Source: JBNKWA01 sp050299555
GTDB lineage: Bacteria > Pseudomonadota > Alphaproteobacteria > Rhodobacterales > Rhodobacteraceae
DNA: 64,000 bases
NCBI GenBank assembly: GCA_050299555.1
Contig: JBNKWA010000070.1
Coordinates: 52,654-116,653, forward strand
Direction of reading: 5' to 3'
How positions within the stretch are numbered: the first letter of the stretch is position 1; the number at the start of each line of letters is the position of its first letter. Under the pieces are notes generated by a model, which was not told the origin of the DNA, did not search any database, and saw only the letters and a list, made by a program, of their open reading frames with translations. A program made the position numbers and the translations under genes. This document shows positions 52,514 to 61,511 of this stretch, one piece after another.

Positions 52514-53143
52514 TCAGGCCGGCTTCAGCGCCACGATGAAGACCGCCGCCCAACGCCCCGGCCGCCAGTGGTGGTCGATGCTGAACCTGGCCCGGCGGAT
52601 GCTTTCGACCAGCGCCGCCTCGGTGAAGAAGACCACCGGCGGTGCCTTGCCGAGTGCCCGCATGAGCGGCAGCACCGGCCGCAGGAACCACATGGCGTCG
52701 CCGAGGCAGGCGGTGGACGAGACGAACACGCCGCCCGGCTTCAGCATGGCAAAGACCCTGGCGATGACGGCGTCGCGTTCGGGCACCAGGTGCAGGATGC
52801 TGTGGCCCATCACCGCATCGAGGCTGCCGTCCGGCACCGTCATGGTCATGATGTCCGCCTGCTCGAAGGCAACGTTGGTGACGCCGGCCTTCTCCGCCTT
52901 GTCGCGGGCGATGGCGATCATCGCGCCCGAGATGTCGGTGGCGCGGATGTGGCGCGCGAAGGGTGCATGGGCGATGGCGGTGGAGCCGGTGCCGCAGCCG
53001 AATTCCATCACCTCCATGTCGGGGCGGAGATAGCCGCGCGTGACCTCGAGCTTGTGCTGGTAGGCGGCCTCGTCAGACACCGGCCGGGCGGCGTATTTCG
53101 TCGCGATCCGGTCCCAGAATTGCTGACTGTCGGACCGGCTCAT
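52514..53143 (-). CDS. Class I SAM-dependent methyltransferase
   Basis: This 209-residue protein carries a clear SAM-binding motif, MEVMEFGCGTGSTAIAHAPF, the acidic loop DISGAMIAIARDKAEKAG and motif IV-like LDAVMGHSILHLVPERDAV. The N terminus FWDRIATKYAARPVSDEAAYQHKLEVTRGYL is typical of ubiquinone/lipid-type methyltransferases. It lies 12 bases downstream of the sugar permease gene and is thus probably in its operon. Acceptor unknown. Confidence 0.9.
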   Translation of the reverse strand: MSRSDSQQFWDRIATKYAARPVSDEAAYQHKLEVTRGYLRPDMEVMEFGCGTGSTAIAHAPFARHIRATDISGAMIAIARDKAEKAGVTNVAFEQADIMTMTVPDGSLDAVMGHSILHLVPERDAVIARVFAMLKPGGVFVSSTACLGDAMWFLRPVLPLMRALGKAPPVVFFTEAALVESIRRARFSIDHHWRPGRWAAVFIVALKPA

Positions 53144-53155
53144 CGCCCCGGCCGC

Positions 53156-54088
53156 CTATTTCACCGCGCCGGCGGCCATGCCCTGGATGATGAAGCGTTC
53201 CAGGAAGATCGCGATCAGTAGCAGTGGCGCGATGGCCGCCGTCGACAGCGCCGCCATCGACCACCAGTTGATGCCCTGGCTGCCGGTCTGGCTGGCCACC
53301 ATCACCGGCAGGGTGTTGGCATGGGTCGAGGTCAGGAGCGCGGCGAAGAAGTACTCGTTCCAGCACAGGACAAGGCTGAGCAGGAACGCCGCCACCATGC
53401 CCGGCAGGGCGATGGGCAGCACGATCTGCAGGAACGCCCCCCAGACGCCAAGCCCGTCGACCATCGCCGCTTCCTCCAGTTCCGACGGGATGCCTGCGAA
53501 CTGGTCGCGCATGATCCAGATGACGATGGGCAGCACGGTCAGCGTATAGAGCAGGATCAGCCCGACGCGGGTGTCGAGCAGCGCCAGTTCCTTGTAGAGC
53601 ACCAGGAACGGCAGCGCGAGCACCACCGGCGGCAGGATCAGCTGGGAAAGGAAGAAGAACGAGATGTCCGAATTGCGCATGAAGCCGAAGCGATAGCTGA
53701 ACCGCGACAGCCCGTAGGCGGCGAGGCTGCCGAGGATCACCGCCAGCATCGAGGCGCTGAGCGCCACCACCGCGGAATTGGCGAAGCGCTTCATGAATTC
53801 GGCCCGCGGCGTCGAGATCTCGCCGATGGTCCGGGGCGACAGGCCCAGCCCCTCCCAGCCCTTCCACTTGGGCATGAAGTCGACGAAGGGCGCGAGGTTG
53901 CCCTGCATCACGTCGGGCGCCAGCTTGAAGCTGGTGGTCACCGTCCAGTAGATCGGGAACAGGCAGACCACGGTCCAGAGCCCGAGCAGCGCATAGACGG
54001 CGGTGCGCCCCAGCCACCATTGGGCGCGAAACCGCCGGTCGGCGGCGCCGTCGCGAAAGATCGCCGCACTGTCCGCGCCTGCACTCAT
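53156..54088 (-). CDS. ABC sugar transporter permease (MalG type)
   Basis: This is a 310-residue inner-membrane permease with six helices, the first LLGLWTVVCLFPIYWTVTTSF. The EAA loop, through which the permease contacts the ATPase, is intact: PSELEEAAMVDGLGVWGAFLQIVLPIALPGM. The start overlaps the stop of the MalF-type gene (ATGA). C-terminal LERFIIQGMAAGAVK is usual. Works with the partner permease; the solute-binding protein and ATPase are not in the window. Confidence 0.94.
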   Translation of the reverse strand: MSAGADSAAIFRDGAADRRFRAQWWLGRTAVYALLGLWTVVCLFPIYWTVTTSFKLAPDVMQGNLAPFVDFMPKWKGWEGLGLSPRTIGEISTPRAEFMKRFANSAVVALSASMLAVILGSLAAYGLSRFSYRFGFMRNSDISFFFLSQLILPPVVLALPFLVLYKELALLDTRVGLILLYTLTVLPIVIWIMRDQFAGIPSELEEAAMVDGLGVWGAFLQIVLPIALPGMVAAFLLSLVLCWNEYFFAALLTSTHANTLPVMVASQTGSQGINWWSMAALSTAAIAPLLLIAIFLERFIIQGMAAGAVK

Positions 54089-55191
54089 ACCGGCCTCTGC
54101 ATCCAGCGGTTGATGATCTTCAGGAAGATGGTGATCGAGATGACGATCAGCACCAGGTAGACCATGGCCAGCAGCGTGCCGTAGCCGACGTTCGAGCGGT
54201 CGCGGTACTCGCGGAAGATGAAGCTGGTGACGCTGTCGGTGGCGCCGCCCGGGCCGCCCAGGGTGACGTTGATGATGATGTCGGCGATCTTCAGCTTGAA
54301 GATGATGCGGATCAGGATCGCGGTCAGCGACACCGGCAGCATCAGCGGGAAGGTCACCTCGCGGAAGGTCTGCCAGCGCGAGGCACCGTCGACGCGGGCC
54401 GCCTCCATCACCTCGCGGTCGAGGCTCTGCAGGCCGGCCAGCAGGATCACCAGCATCAGCGGGATCCAGGTCCAGGCATCCATGGCCATGATGCTGAACC
54501 GGGCGATCAGCGGATCGGTGAAGAACGACGGGCTGTCCCAGCCCAGATGCCGCGCCAGCCGCGCCAGGGGGCCGAAGCGCACCTCCAGCATCGACTTGCC
54601 GATCATCCAGCTGACCGCCACCGGCGACAGCATCAGCGGCAAGAGGAACGCGACGCGAAAGAACTTGCGGGCCCGGATCTGCGACGACAGCAGCAGCGCC
54701 AGCCCGAAGGCGATCACGTATTCCACCGAAATCGCCAGCGTGTACCAGACCATGTTGCGCAGCGCGTTCCAGTAGAACGGGTCGGCCCACATCTGGCGCA
54801 GGTTGTCGAGCCCGTTGAACTTGCGTCCCGTCAGGCTCGACAGGTTCCAGTCGGTGAAGCTGATCATCAGCCCGAAGACCAGCGGGAAGACCACCATGGA
54901 GATCACGAACAGCACCGCCGGCAGCACGAACAGCGCCCGCTTGCCCTGCTCGCCCCGGGTCAGCACCTGCCCCGCGCACAGGCAGACAGCCCACAGCACA
55001 TAGGCGTAAAGCACCGGGCGCCAGTTGGCGAAGCCCCAGCCGATCCGGTCGTACTCGTGCAGGGACTGCACCGCGGCGGCAATCAGCAACACCGCGAAGC
55101 TGCCCCACATCAGCACCCGGCCGAACCGCACCCGCCCCGGCGACAGATCGTCGGTGGTCACGGTATGAAGGAGATCGCCGCCGGACTGCAT
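54085..55191 (-). CDS. ABC sugar transporter permease (MalF type)
   Basis: This 368-residue permease has an extended N-terminal part with three helices (VLMWGSFAVLLIAAAVQSLH, VLYAYVLWAVCLCAGQVL and FVLPAVLFVISMVVFPLVFG) followed by the core helices and the EAA loop DREVMEAARVDGASRWQTFREVTFPLMLPV. The extra N-terminal helices make it longer than the usual 290-residue sugar permease. It is the first gene of the operon and starts 50 bases after the end of the LuxR-type regulator gene, which is on the same strand. Substrate unknown. Confidence 0.93.
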   Translation of the reverse strand: MQSGGDLLHTVTTDDLSPGRVRFGRVLMWGSFAVLLIAAAVQSLHEYDRIGWGFANWRPVLYAYVLWAVCLCAGQVLTRGEQGKRALFVLPAVLFVISMVVFPLVFGLMISFTDWNLSSLTGRKFNGLDNLRQMWADPFYWNALRNMVWYTLAISVEYVIAFGLALLLSSQIRARKFFRVAFLLPLMLSPVAVSWMIGKSMLEVRFGPLARLARHLGWDSPSFFTDPLIARFSIMAMDAWTWIPLMLVILLAGLQSLDREVMEAARVDGASRWQTFREVTFPLMLPVSLTAILIRIIFKLKIADIIINVTLGGPGGATDSVTSFIFREYRDRSNVGYGTLLAMVYLVLIVISITIFLKIINRWMQRPV

Positions 55192-55240
55192 GGCGCGACA
55201 TTAACCGCTTCGCGCCGAGATGGAAGCGGGCTCGACGCGG

Positions 55241-56695
55241 TCAGGCCAGGACCGGCCCCCTCAGCCCCTCGATGAGGGCGGCGAAGCGGGTCGAGCGTTT
55301 CGCCAGCGGCGCGAAGGCGCGTTCGATGGCTGCCACCGACAGGTCCGGATAACGCGCCTTGGCGGTCTCGGCGAAGATACCGGCGGCGATCCTGTCGCCG
55401 GTGGCCAGCGCCGCCATGGCCAGCCCGACATGGGCCTGCCAGTCCGCATGTGGCATCGCCGAGGACTTCAGCAGTGCCTCCCGGGCCACCGCCGGGTCGC
55501 CACCGTCGTCGACCAGCTCGATCAGCCCGACGACGGCGTGGAAGGTCCAGCGCATGGGATCGCTCGGGCTGAGCGAGATCGCCATCGACACGTCCTGGCG
55601 CGCCTGGGCAAGGTCGCCCTGCGGCGCGATTAGCTGCGTCGTCGCCCGCGCCTGGTAGAGGCTGCAGCTGTTGGGGTTGATCTCCAGTCCCGTGGTCAGC
55701 GCGGCAAAGGCCTCGCGCCAACGCTGCGATACCGCAAGGTTGTAGCCCAGCACCGAGTAGGCGACGTCGTCGCGGCTGTCGATCTCCAGCGCCCGCCGGG
55801 CGTGATGCAGGCCGGCCTCGACGCTGTGCCGCCAGTCCCGGGCCCGGCCCGAGATCAGCTCGTAGAAATGGCAGCGCGACAGAAGCGAATGCGGCCGCGA
55901 AAAGCCGCGGTCCAGCTCGATGGCCCGGTCGCACAGCCGCCTCGCCCGGGCAAAGCTGTCCTCGGTCATGGTCAGGAACTCGAGATACGCCCGGCAATAA
56001 AGCTCCCAGGCGCCCAGCTTGTCCTGGTCGAGGCGCTGCACCGCTTCCATCTCGTGCGATTCGATCTCGGGCACCACGGCGGCGGTGATCGCCCGCACCA
56101 GCTCGTCCTGCAACTCGAAGATGTCGGCCAGGATGCGGTCGAAGCGCAGCGACCAGACGACGCTGCCGGTCTCGCAGTCGAGAAGTTCGGTGACCACGCG
56201 CACGCGCTCGCCCGAGCGGGCGATCGAGCCAGTGACCAGGTAGCGCGCGCCAAGCTCCTTGGCCACCGCCAGCGCGTCCTTGTCGCTGCCGCGATAGCCG
56301 ACCGAGGAGGCGTGCGAGATCACGAACAGGCCGCGGAAACGGGCCAGCTCCGAGGTGATCCCCTCGGCGATCCCGAAGGTCAGGAAATCGCCCGAGGCAT
56401 CGCCTGACCGCTCGACGAAGGGCAACACCGCGATCGAGGGCCGCCGCCGCGTCGAGGGTTGCGGGTCCCGCTCCGGCGCCGCCGCGCTGCCGTTCAGCGC
56501 GTGGAACAGCTCCAGCTTGGTCGAAACGCCGAGCTTTCGATAGATGCTGGCCAGATGCGTGCGCACGGTGGCCGGCGCGATGAACAGCCGGTCCGCGATG
56601 TCCTTGTGATCGCGGCCCTCGGCATAGGCCTCGGCAATCTCGCGCTCACGCCTGGACAGCGTATTCGGCATCGATTCGTCGACATCGTGGGTCAT
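55241..56695 (-). CDS. LuxR-type HTH regulator with TolB_N-like and TPR domains
   Basis: This is a 484-residue regulator. A LuxR helix-turn-helix occupies residues 10-68 (LSRREREIAEAYAEGRDHKDIADRLFIAPATVRTHLASIYRKLGV). A domain of the kind seen in CadC/adenylate cyclase-linked proteins follows at about 90-210 (SIAVLPFVERSGDASGDFLTFGIAEGITSELARFRGLFVISHASSVGY), then TPR repeats to the end. No receiver domain or ATPase is present. In most related proteins the DNA-binding domain is OmpR-like, so the LuxR HTH is an unusual combination. It could control the sugar permease genes directly downstream. Confidence 0.88.
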   Translation of the reverse strand: MTHDVDESMPNTLSRREREIAEAYAEGRDHKDIADRLFIAPATVRTHLASIYRKLGVSTKLELFHALNGSAAAPERDPQPSTRRRPSIAVLPFVERSGDASGDFLTFGIAEGITSELARFRGLFVISHASSVGYRGSDKDALAVAKELGARYLVTGSIARSGERVRVVTELLDCETGSVVWSLRFDRILADIFELQDELVRAITAAVVPEIESHEMEAVQRLDQDKLGAWELYCRAYLEFLTMTEDSFARARRLCDRAIELDRGFSRPHSLLSRCHFYELISGRARDWRHSVEAGLHHARRALEIDSRDDVAYSVLGYNLAVSQRWREAFAALTTGLEINPNSCSLYQARATTQLIAPQGDLAQARQDVSMAISLSPSDPMRWTFHAVVGLIELVDDGGDPAVAREALLKSSAMPHADWQAHVGLAMAALATGDRIAAGIFAETAKARYPDLSVAAIERAFAPLAKRSTRFAALIEGLRGPVLA

Positions 56696-56759
56696 GAGCG
56701 AACGTCGGGTTCTGTAAATGGCTCTGAAGACTGTCAGATCGGCGCTATGCAGCGCCATC

Positions 56760-57437
56760 CTACCGCGTTTCGCGCGGCTTGTGTGGCGATTTCTCGCGCT
56801 TGCGAAGGGTCTGGTGCCGGGCAGGCGCTGAAGGCTGCCGCCGGCCCGCCCGGGCCAGATCGGCGGCGGTATCGATATCCGCCAGCGTCGCGGCCCGCGC
56901 CACGGGCAAGGGCGCGAGGCTGGCAAGGGTATCGGCCAGCGCATGCCGCGTGGACCAGCGCACCCCGGCGAACAGTCCGGGCGGCAGCGGGCGGCCGCCG
57001 CGGCGAAGCGCGATCAGCCAATAGCCGCCATCCTCGGCCGGGCCGATCACCGCCGGGGCGTCGCGCAGAAGCTGCAGCGCGGCAACCACCCGCGCCGGGC
57101 TGATCCCGGGCACGTCGGCGCCGATCACCGCCACCGGTCCCGGCGGCATCGCCGCCATCGCCCGCGCCATGCGCCGGCCGAGGTCGCCCTGCCCCTGCGG
57201 CAGCCGCGCCAGGTGCCCGGGCCAGACCCGGCTGGCCATCCCCTCCACGTCCGGCGACACCGCCAGCACCAGGCGGAACCGCGGATCGCGGCCCAGGCGC
57301 CGGATCAGCGCCTGCGCCTGATGGCGGAACCAGCAGGCGGCGGCGGCCATGCCGATATCGCGTCCCAGCCGGGTCTTGACCCGGCCCGGGCGCGGCTCCT
57401 TCAGCATCACCACCACATGGGGGATGGGCCGGGTCAC
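56760..57437 (-). CDS. DUF2064 glycosyltransferase-like protein
   Basis: This is a 225-residue protein of the DUF2064 (TIGR04282) group, which has a nucleotide-sugar-transferase-like fold: HVVVMLKEPRPGRVKTRLGRDIG, then PVAVIGADVPGISPARVVAAL and GPAEDGGYWLIALRRGG. The start is a GTG (57437) overlapping the stop of the upstream transporter (GTGA). Family members have been placed in arsenosugar synthesis or cofactor activation; the function of this one is unknown. The C-terminal tail is basic. Confidence 0.85.
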   Translation of the reverse strand: MTRPIPHVVVMLKEPRPGRVKTRLGRDIGMAAAACWFRHQAQALIRRLGRDPRFRLVLAVSPDVEGMASRVWPGHLARLPQGQGDLGRRMARAMAAMPPGPVAVIGADVPGISPARVVAALQLLRDAPAVIGPAEDGGYWLIALRRGGRPLPPGLFAGVRWSTRHALADTLASLAPLPVARAATLADIDTAADLARAGRRQPSAPARHQTLRKREKSPHKPRETR

Positions 57438-58417
57438 CCCGCCCGCCGCTCGCGCCAGAAGACGAACAGCCCCGATCCGACGATGATGGCGATCCCGAGC
57501 CATTTCAGCGCGTCGGGGAAGTCGCCGAACACCCAATAGCCAAGGCCGGTGGCGGCGACGATCTCGAGGTATTGCAGCGGCGCCAGCACCGAGGCGGATG
57601 CGAAGCGGAAGGCATAGGTGAGGATCACGTGCGAGGCGGTGGCGCAGACGCCGACGCCGAGGATCAGCAGCCAGCCGCGCCGGTCCGGCCACAGCGGGTC
57701 GAAGACGCTGTCGCCGCTGCCCTCGCCCAGCCACAGCGCCACCGCGACCGCAAGCGCGGCGAACAGCCCGGCCCAGGCCTGCATGGCGATGGGGTCCTCG
57801 CGTTGGGCGGTCAGCCTGGTCAGCATCAGGTAGAAGGCAAAGCACAGCGCGGTAACCAGCGGCAGGGTGGCGACCCAGCCGAGTTCGTCGAACGACGGGC
57901 GCACCACGATCACCGCGCCGACGAAACCGATCAGGCAGGCGGCAATTCGGCGCCAGCCCACCGGCTCGCCCAAGAGCCAGGCCGAAAGCAGCGTCAGCAG
58001 CAGGGGCTCGACGAAGAAGATCGAGATCGCGTCGGCCACCGGCATGGCGCTGATCGCGGTGATGAAGCAGATCGTCGCCACCGCCACCAGAAGGCCGCGC
58101 AGCACCTGCAGGCCGATGCGCCGGCCCGAGAACGGTCCGAGGCCGCGGCGCAGGTAGGCGATGGGCAGCAGCAGCGCCGCCTGCACCGCAAAGCGCGCCA
58201 GCGTCACCTCGCCGGGCGGTATCGTCGCCGTGGCCAGCTTGGCCAGGATGTCGATCATCGGCGCCACGGTGCAGAAGGCGATCATCAGCCCGATGCCGCG
58301 CACGGCCGTACCGGCATCGGAGTCCGGCGCGGGCGCAGCTGTCGCCACGGTTGGCGCCACGGGTGCGTTCGCCGGCGAAGGCGCGTCAGTCAAGATAGCC
58401 CCTGAGGATGCGGGCAT
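57434..58417 (-). CDS. DMT superfamily (EamA) transporter
   Basis: This 327-residue protein has a Pro/Ala-rich cytoplasmic start and ten helices organised as two EamA repeats (about 45-175 and 190-320), for example AAFCLIGFVGAVIVVRPSF as the first-repeat closing helix. Such proteins export metabolites or amino acids. The ATG has GAAGG before it and overlaps dapE by 32 bases; a TTG at 58393 is an alternative start with much less overlap. Substrate unknown. Confidence 0.9.
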   Translation of the reverse strand: MPASSGAILTDAPSPANAPVAPTVATAAPAPDSDAGTAVRGIGLMIAFCTVAPMIDILAKLATATIPPGEVTLARFAVQAALLLPIAYLRRGLGPFSGRRIGLQVLRGLLVAVATICFITAISAMPVADAISIFFVEPLLLTLLSAWLLGEPVGWRRIAACLIGFVGAVIVVRPSFDELGWVATLPLVTALCFAFYLMLTRLTAQREDPIAMQAWAGLFAALAVAVALWLGEGSGDSVFDPLWPDRRGWLLILGVGVCATASHVILTYAFRFASASVLAPLQYLEIVAATGLGYWVFGDFPDALKWLGIAIIVGSGLFVFWRERRAG

Positions 58418-59525
58418 AGATTGCCTTCAGGGCGTGGATCTCGGCCACCGGCACGTTCTCGTCCGCCTGGTGCATGGTCTGCCCGGCAAGGCCGACCTCG
58501 ACCACCGGGCAGACATCCTTGATGAACCGCGCGTCCGAGGTGCCGCCCGAGGTGGAAAGCTCCGGCTCGATCCCGGTCTCGGCCCGGATCGCCTCGGCCA
58601 CCAGCGTGGTCAGCGGTCCCGGCGGGGTCAGAAAGCTTTCGCCCGAGACCTGCAGGTGGGTTTCGAAGGCGACACCCGTCTCGGCGCCGGCGCGGTCGGC
58701 CTCGCCCTTCAGCCAGGCGCCAAGCTGGGCGCTGGAATGGGCGTCGTTGAAGCGGATGTTGACCCGTCCGGTGCAATGGCCGGGGATGACGTTGTTGGCC
58801 GGGTTGCCGGTGTCGATGGTGGTGATCGCCAGCGTCGAGGGGTCGAAATGCTCGGTGCCGTCGTCCAGCCGCTGGCCCGCCAGCCGGTCCATCAGCCGCG
58901 CCATCGCCGGCAAGGGGTTCAGCGCCCGCTGCGGATAGGCGGTGTGGCCCTGCCGCCCGGTGGCGGTGAAGGTGGCGGTCATCGACCCCCGGCGGCCGAT
59001 CTTGATCATGTCGCCCAGGCGTTCGCGGCTGGTGGGCGCGCCCACCAGGCAGGCGTCCAGCGGCTCGCCGCGCCCGGCCATCCAGTCGAGGATCGCCCGG
59101 GTGCCGTCCATTGACGCGCCCTCCTCGTCGCCGGTGACAGTGACCACGATGGAACCCTTCGGCGGCGCCTCGGCCACCAGATCGACGGCCGCCGCGACGA
59201 AGGCGGCGACGCCCGATTTCATGTCCGCCGCGCCCCGGCCCCAGATGCGCCCGTCGCGGATCTCGGCGCCGAAGGGATCGGCGCTCCAGTCGCCCTCGGG
59301 GCCGGGCGGCACCACGTCGGTGTGCCCGTTGAAGCCGAAGCTCGGGCCGCTGGCCGGATCGCCCCAGCGGGCGAACAGGTTCTGCACCCCGCCGCGCTCG
59401 ATCCGGTGGCAGGCAAAGCCGGCCGCCGCCAGCACGCCCTCCAGCACCGCCAGCGCGCCGTCATCGGCCGGGGTGACCGAGCGGCAGCGGATCAGCTTGG
59501 CGGTCAGGGCGACGGGATCGGTCAT
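58386..59525 (-). CDS. dapE: Succinyl-diaminopimelate desuccinylase
   Basis: This 379-residue M20 family dizinc hydrolase carries out the desuccinylation step of lysine and meso-diaminopimelate synthesis. Metal and catalytic residues: His68 and Asp70 in FNGHTDVVPPG, Asp101 in GRGAADMKSG, the Glu pair in TGDEEGASMDGT, and the NNVIPG / SGGTSDARF motifs characteristic of DapE rather than ArgE. Two Met codons lie 12 bases apart at the start; 59525 fits the family N terminus (MTDPVALTAKLI). The transporter gene overlaps its end. Confidence 0.95.
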   Translation of the reverse strand: MTDPVALTAKLIRCRSVTPADDGALAVLEGVLAAAGFACHRIERGGVQNLFARWGDPASGPSFGFNGHTDVVPPGPEGDWSADPFGAEIRDGRIWGRGAADMKSGVAAFVAAAVDLVAEAPPKGSIVVTVTGDEEGASMDGTRAILDWMAGRGEPLDACLVGAPTSRERLGDMIKIGRRGSMTATFTATGRQGHTAYPQRALNPLPAMARLMDRLAGQRLDDGTEHFDPSTLAITTIDTGNPANNVIPGHCTGRVNIRFNDAHSSAQLGAWLKGEADRAGAETGVAFETHLQVSGESFLTPPGPLTTLVAEAIRAETGIEPELSTSGGTSDARFIKDVCPVVEVGLAGQTMHQADENVPVAEIHALKAIYARILRGYLD

Positions 59526-59669
59526 CGGCGGGGCCATGGGTCCGGTTTCGGATCCTGCCGTTATGGCCTCGCCCCCGGGGCGCCGCAAGCCGCAGCCCCG
59601 CTCACCTCTTTCCAGCCGCCTCCCTTGCCCTTACTGTCGCTCCCGACCAGCCAGGGACGACCCGCCCGC

Positions 59670-61442
59670 ATGCAGCCGCTGCGCCTGCTCCTGACCGCCG
59701 CCTCGGTCCGCGCCCGACGGGCGCTTGACGCGCGCATGAACCGCCGTGCCGCCCGGCGGCGTCCCTATGGCAAGATGGCCACCCGGTTCATGCGCCATCC
59801 GCCGCCCAGGGTGATCGGCTCCTATGCCCGGGGCCAGGCGATGCTCGACGGCCGCGTGGTGCTCGACGATTTCCGCGTCGATGTCTCGCCCGCCGCCTTC
59901 TGGTCCGCCGCGGCGCCGTCAGAGGTCTTCTTCGACGCCCAGCACGGTTTCGACTGGATCGACGATCTGGCCGCCATCGGCACCAAGCCGGCGCGCGAAC
60001 GGGCCCAGGGCTGGATGCTGGCCTGGATGCGCACCGCAAGGGGGGGCCGCGGACCCGGCTGGCGCCCCGACCTCGCCGGCCGGCGGCTGCTCAGGCTGGC
60101 CACCTATGGCCGCTTCCTGACCCGGCGGCTGGCGCCCGAGGACAAGGCACTGATCTTCGAGACCATGGCCGGGCACATCACCTATCTGCTCTATGTCTGG
60201 CACACCGCCCCGACGCCGCTGGCCCGGCTTGATGCGCTGACCGGGCTTGCCCATGCCGCCTTCGCGCTCGAAGGCGGCGAGCGCCACCTGCCGGCGATCC
60301 AGCGCGGGCTGGGCCGCGAGGCAAGTGAGGTCTTCGACGAAGACGGCGGCCAGGTAGAGCGCAACCCCGAGCTGGCCATGGAATGCTTCGCCCGGCTGGT
60401 CTGGTGCGCCCGCATTCTCGAGGCGGCCGGTACGCCGCCCGATCCGCGGCACCTTGAGGCGATCCGCCGCGCCGCGCCGGTGATGCGCACGCTCAGGCTC
60501 GGCGACGGCAGTCTGGCGCGGTTCAACGGCGGCGGCGCCGGCAAGCCCGGGATGCTGGACCAGGCGCTGGCCGAATCGGGCGAGCGGGCACCGGCGGCAA
60601 GCGAGCGGGTCATGGGTTTCGCCCGGCTGACCGGCGGCCGGCTGGCGCTGGTGATGGATGCCGACGCGCCGCCGCGGGGATCGGCATCGGCGCACGCTCA
60701 TGCCGGCACGCTCAGCTTCGAGCTGACCTCGGGCCGGCGGCGGATGATCGTCAACTGCGGCCCCGGGCTGCGCTTCGGCGAGGATTGGGGCCGGGCGTCC
60801 CGGGCCACCGGCTCGCATTCCACGCTGGCCATGGACCGCACCTCCTCGGCGCGGGTCGCCGAGGGCGGCTATGTCACCGACGTCTTCGGCGAATGGCTGG
60901 TGGACGGGCCGCGGCACGTGACCTTCGACCGCGACCGCGACGCCGGTGGCGCCTGGATGGTGGCCAGCCACGACGGCTATTTCGCCACCCACGGGCTGAT
61001 CCACGAGCGGCGGCTCTACATCTCCACCCTCGGAACCGAGCTGCAGGGAGAGGACAGCATCCGCGCCGAGGGTGAGGAGGCGCGGGCGATCTTTGCCCGG
61101 CGGTTTTCCTCGATTGCCCGGCTCGGCGCGCCGTTTGCCATCCATTTCCACCTGCATCCCTCGGTGGCGCTCAGGCCCGACAACGAGGCCGGCGGCCAGC
61201 GGCTGATCCTGCAAAGCGGCGAGAACTGGCTGTTCCGCCAGAGCGGCGCCGATCTGTCGGTGGCCGACAGTGTCTGGTTCGATGCCCAGGCGCAGCGGCC
61301 GGTGCCGTGCAAGCAGCTCGTGCTTGCGGGCCGGATCAGGGGTCACGGCGCCTCGGTCTCGTGGGCGCTGTCGCGCGAGTTGATCGGCGGCCATGCGACC
61401 CGCGACCTTGCCGTCGACGAGATGGCCGCCGGCGGCGGTTGA
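59670..61442 (+). CDS. Heparinase II/III family protein
   Basis: This 590-residue protein is of the heparinase II/III-like lyase/hydrolase group found in many alphaproteobacteria. The first half is a helical toroid-like domain (DWIDDLAAIGTKPARERAQG onward), and the second a beta-sandwich starting near SAHAHAGTLSFELTSGRRRMIVNCGPG, the family's conserved His motif. No signal peptide is evident, so the role is not simple polysaccharide breakdown outside the cell. It is followed 70 bases later by purH, as in many Rhodobacterales. Confidence 0.9.
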   Translation: MQPLRLLLTAASVRARRALDARMNRRAARRRPYGKMATRFMRHPPPRVIGSYARGQAMLDGRVVLDDFRVDVSPAAFWSAAAPSEVFFDAQHGFDWIDDLAAIGTKPARERAQGWMLAWMRTARGGRGPGWRPDLAGRRLLRLATYGRFLTRRLAPEDKALIFETMAGHITYLLYVWHTAPTPLARLDALTGLAHAAFALEGGERHLPAIQRGLGREASEVFDEDGGQVERNPELAMECFARLVWCARILEAAGTPPDPRHLEAIRRAAPVMRTLRLGDGSLARFNGGGAGKPGMLDQALAESGERAPAASERVMGFARLTGGRLALVMDADAPPRGSASAHAHAGTLSFELTSGRRRMIVNCGPGLRFGEDWGRASRATGSHSTLAMDRTSSARVAEGGYVTDVFGEWLVDGPRHVTFDRDRDAGGAWMVASHDGYFATHGLIHERRLYISTLGTELQGEDSIRAEGEEARAIFARRFSSIARLGAPFAIHFHLHPSVALRPDNEAGGQRLILQSGENWLFRQSGADLSVADSVWFDAQAQRPVPCKQLVLAGRIRGHGASVSWALSRELIGGHATRDLAVDEMAAGGG

Positions 61443-61511
61443 TCCCGTGCCGTTGACGGGCTGCGTCTGGGCTGAGATAGGGGCCGCACCCAGCCATCCC
61501 GGAGCCCGCCC

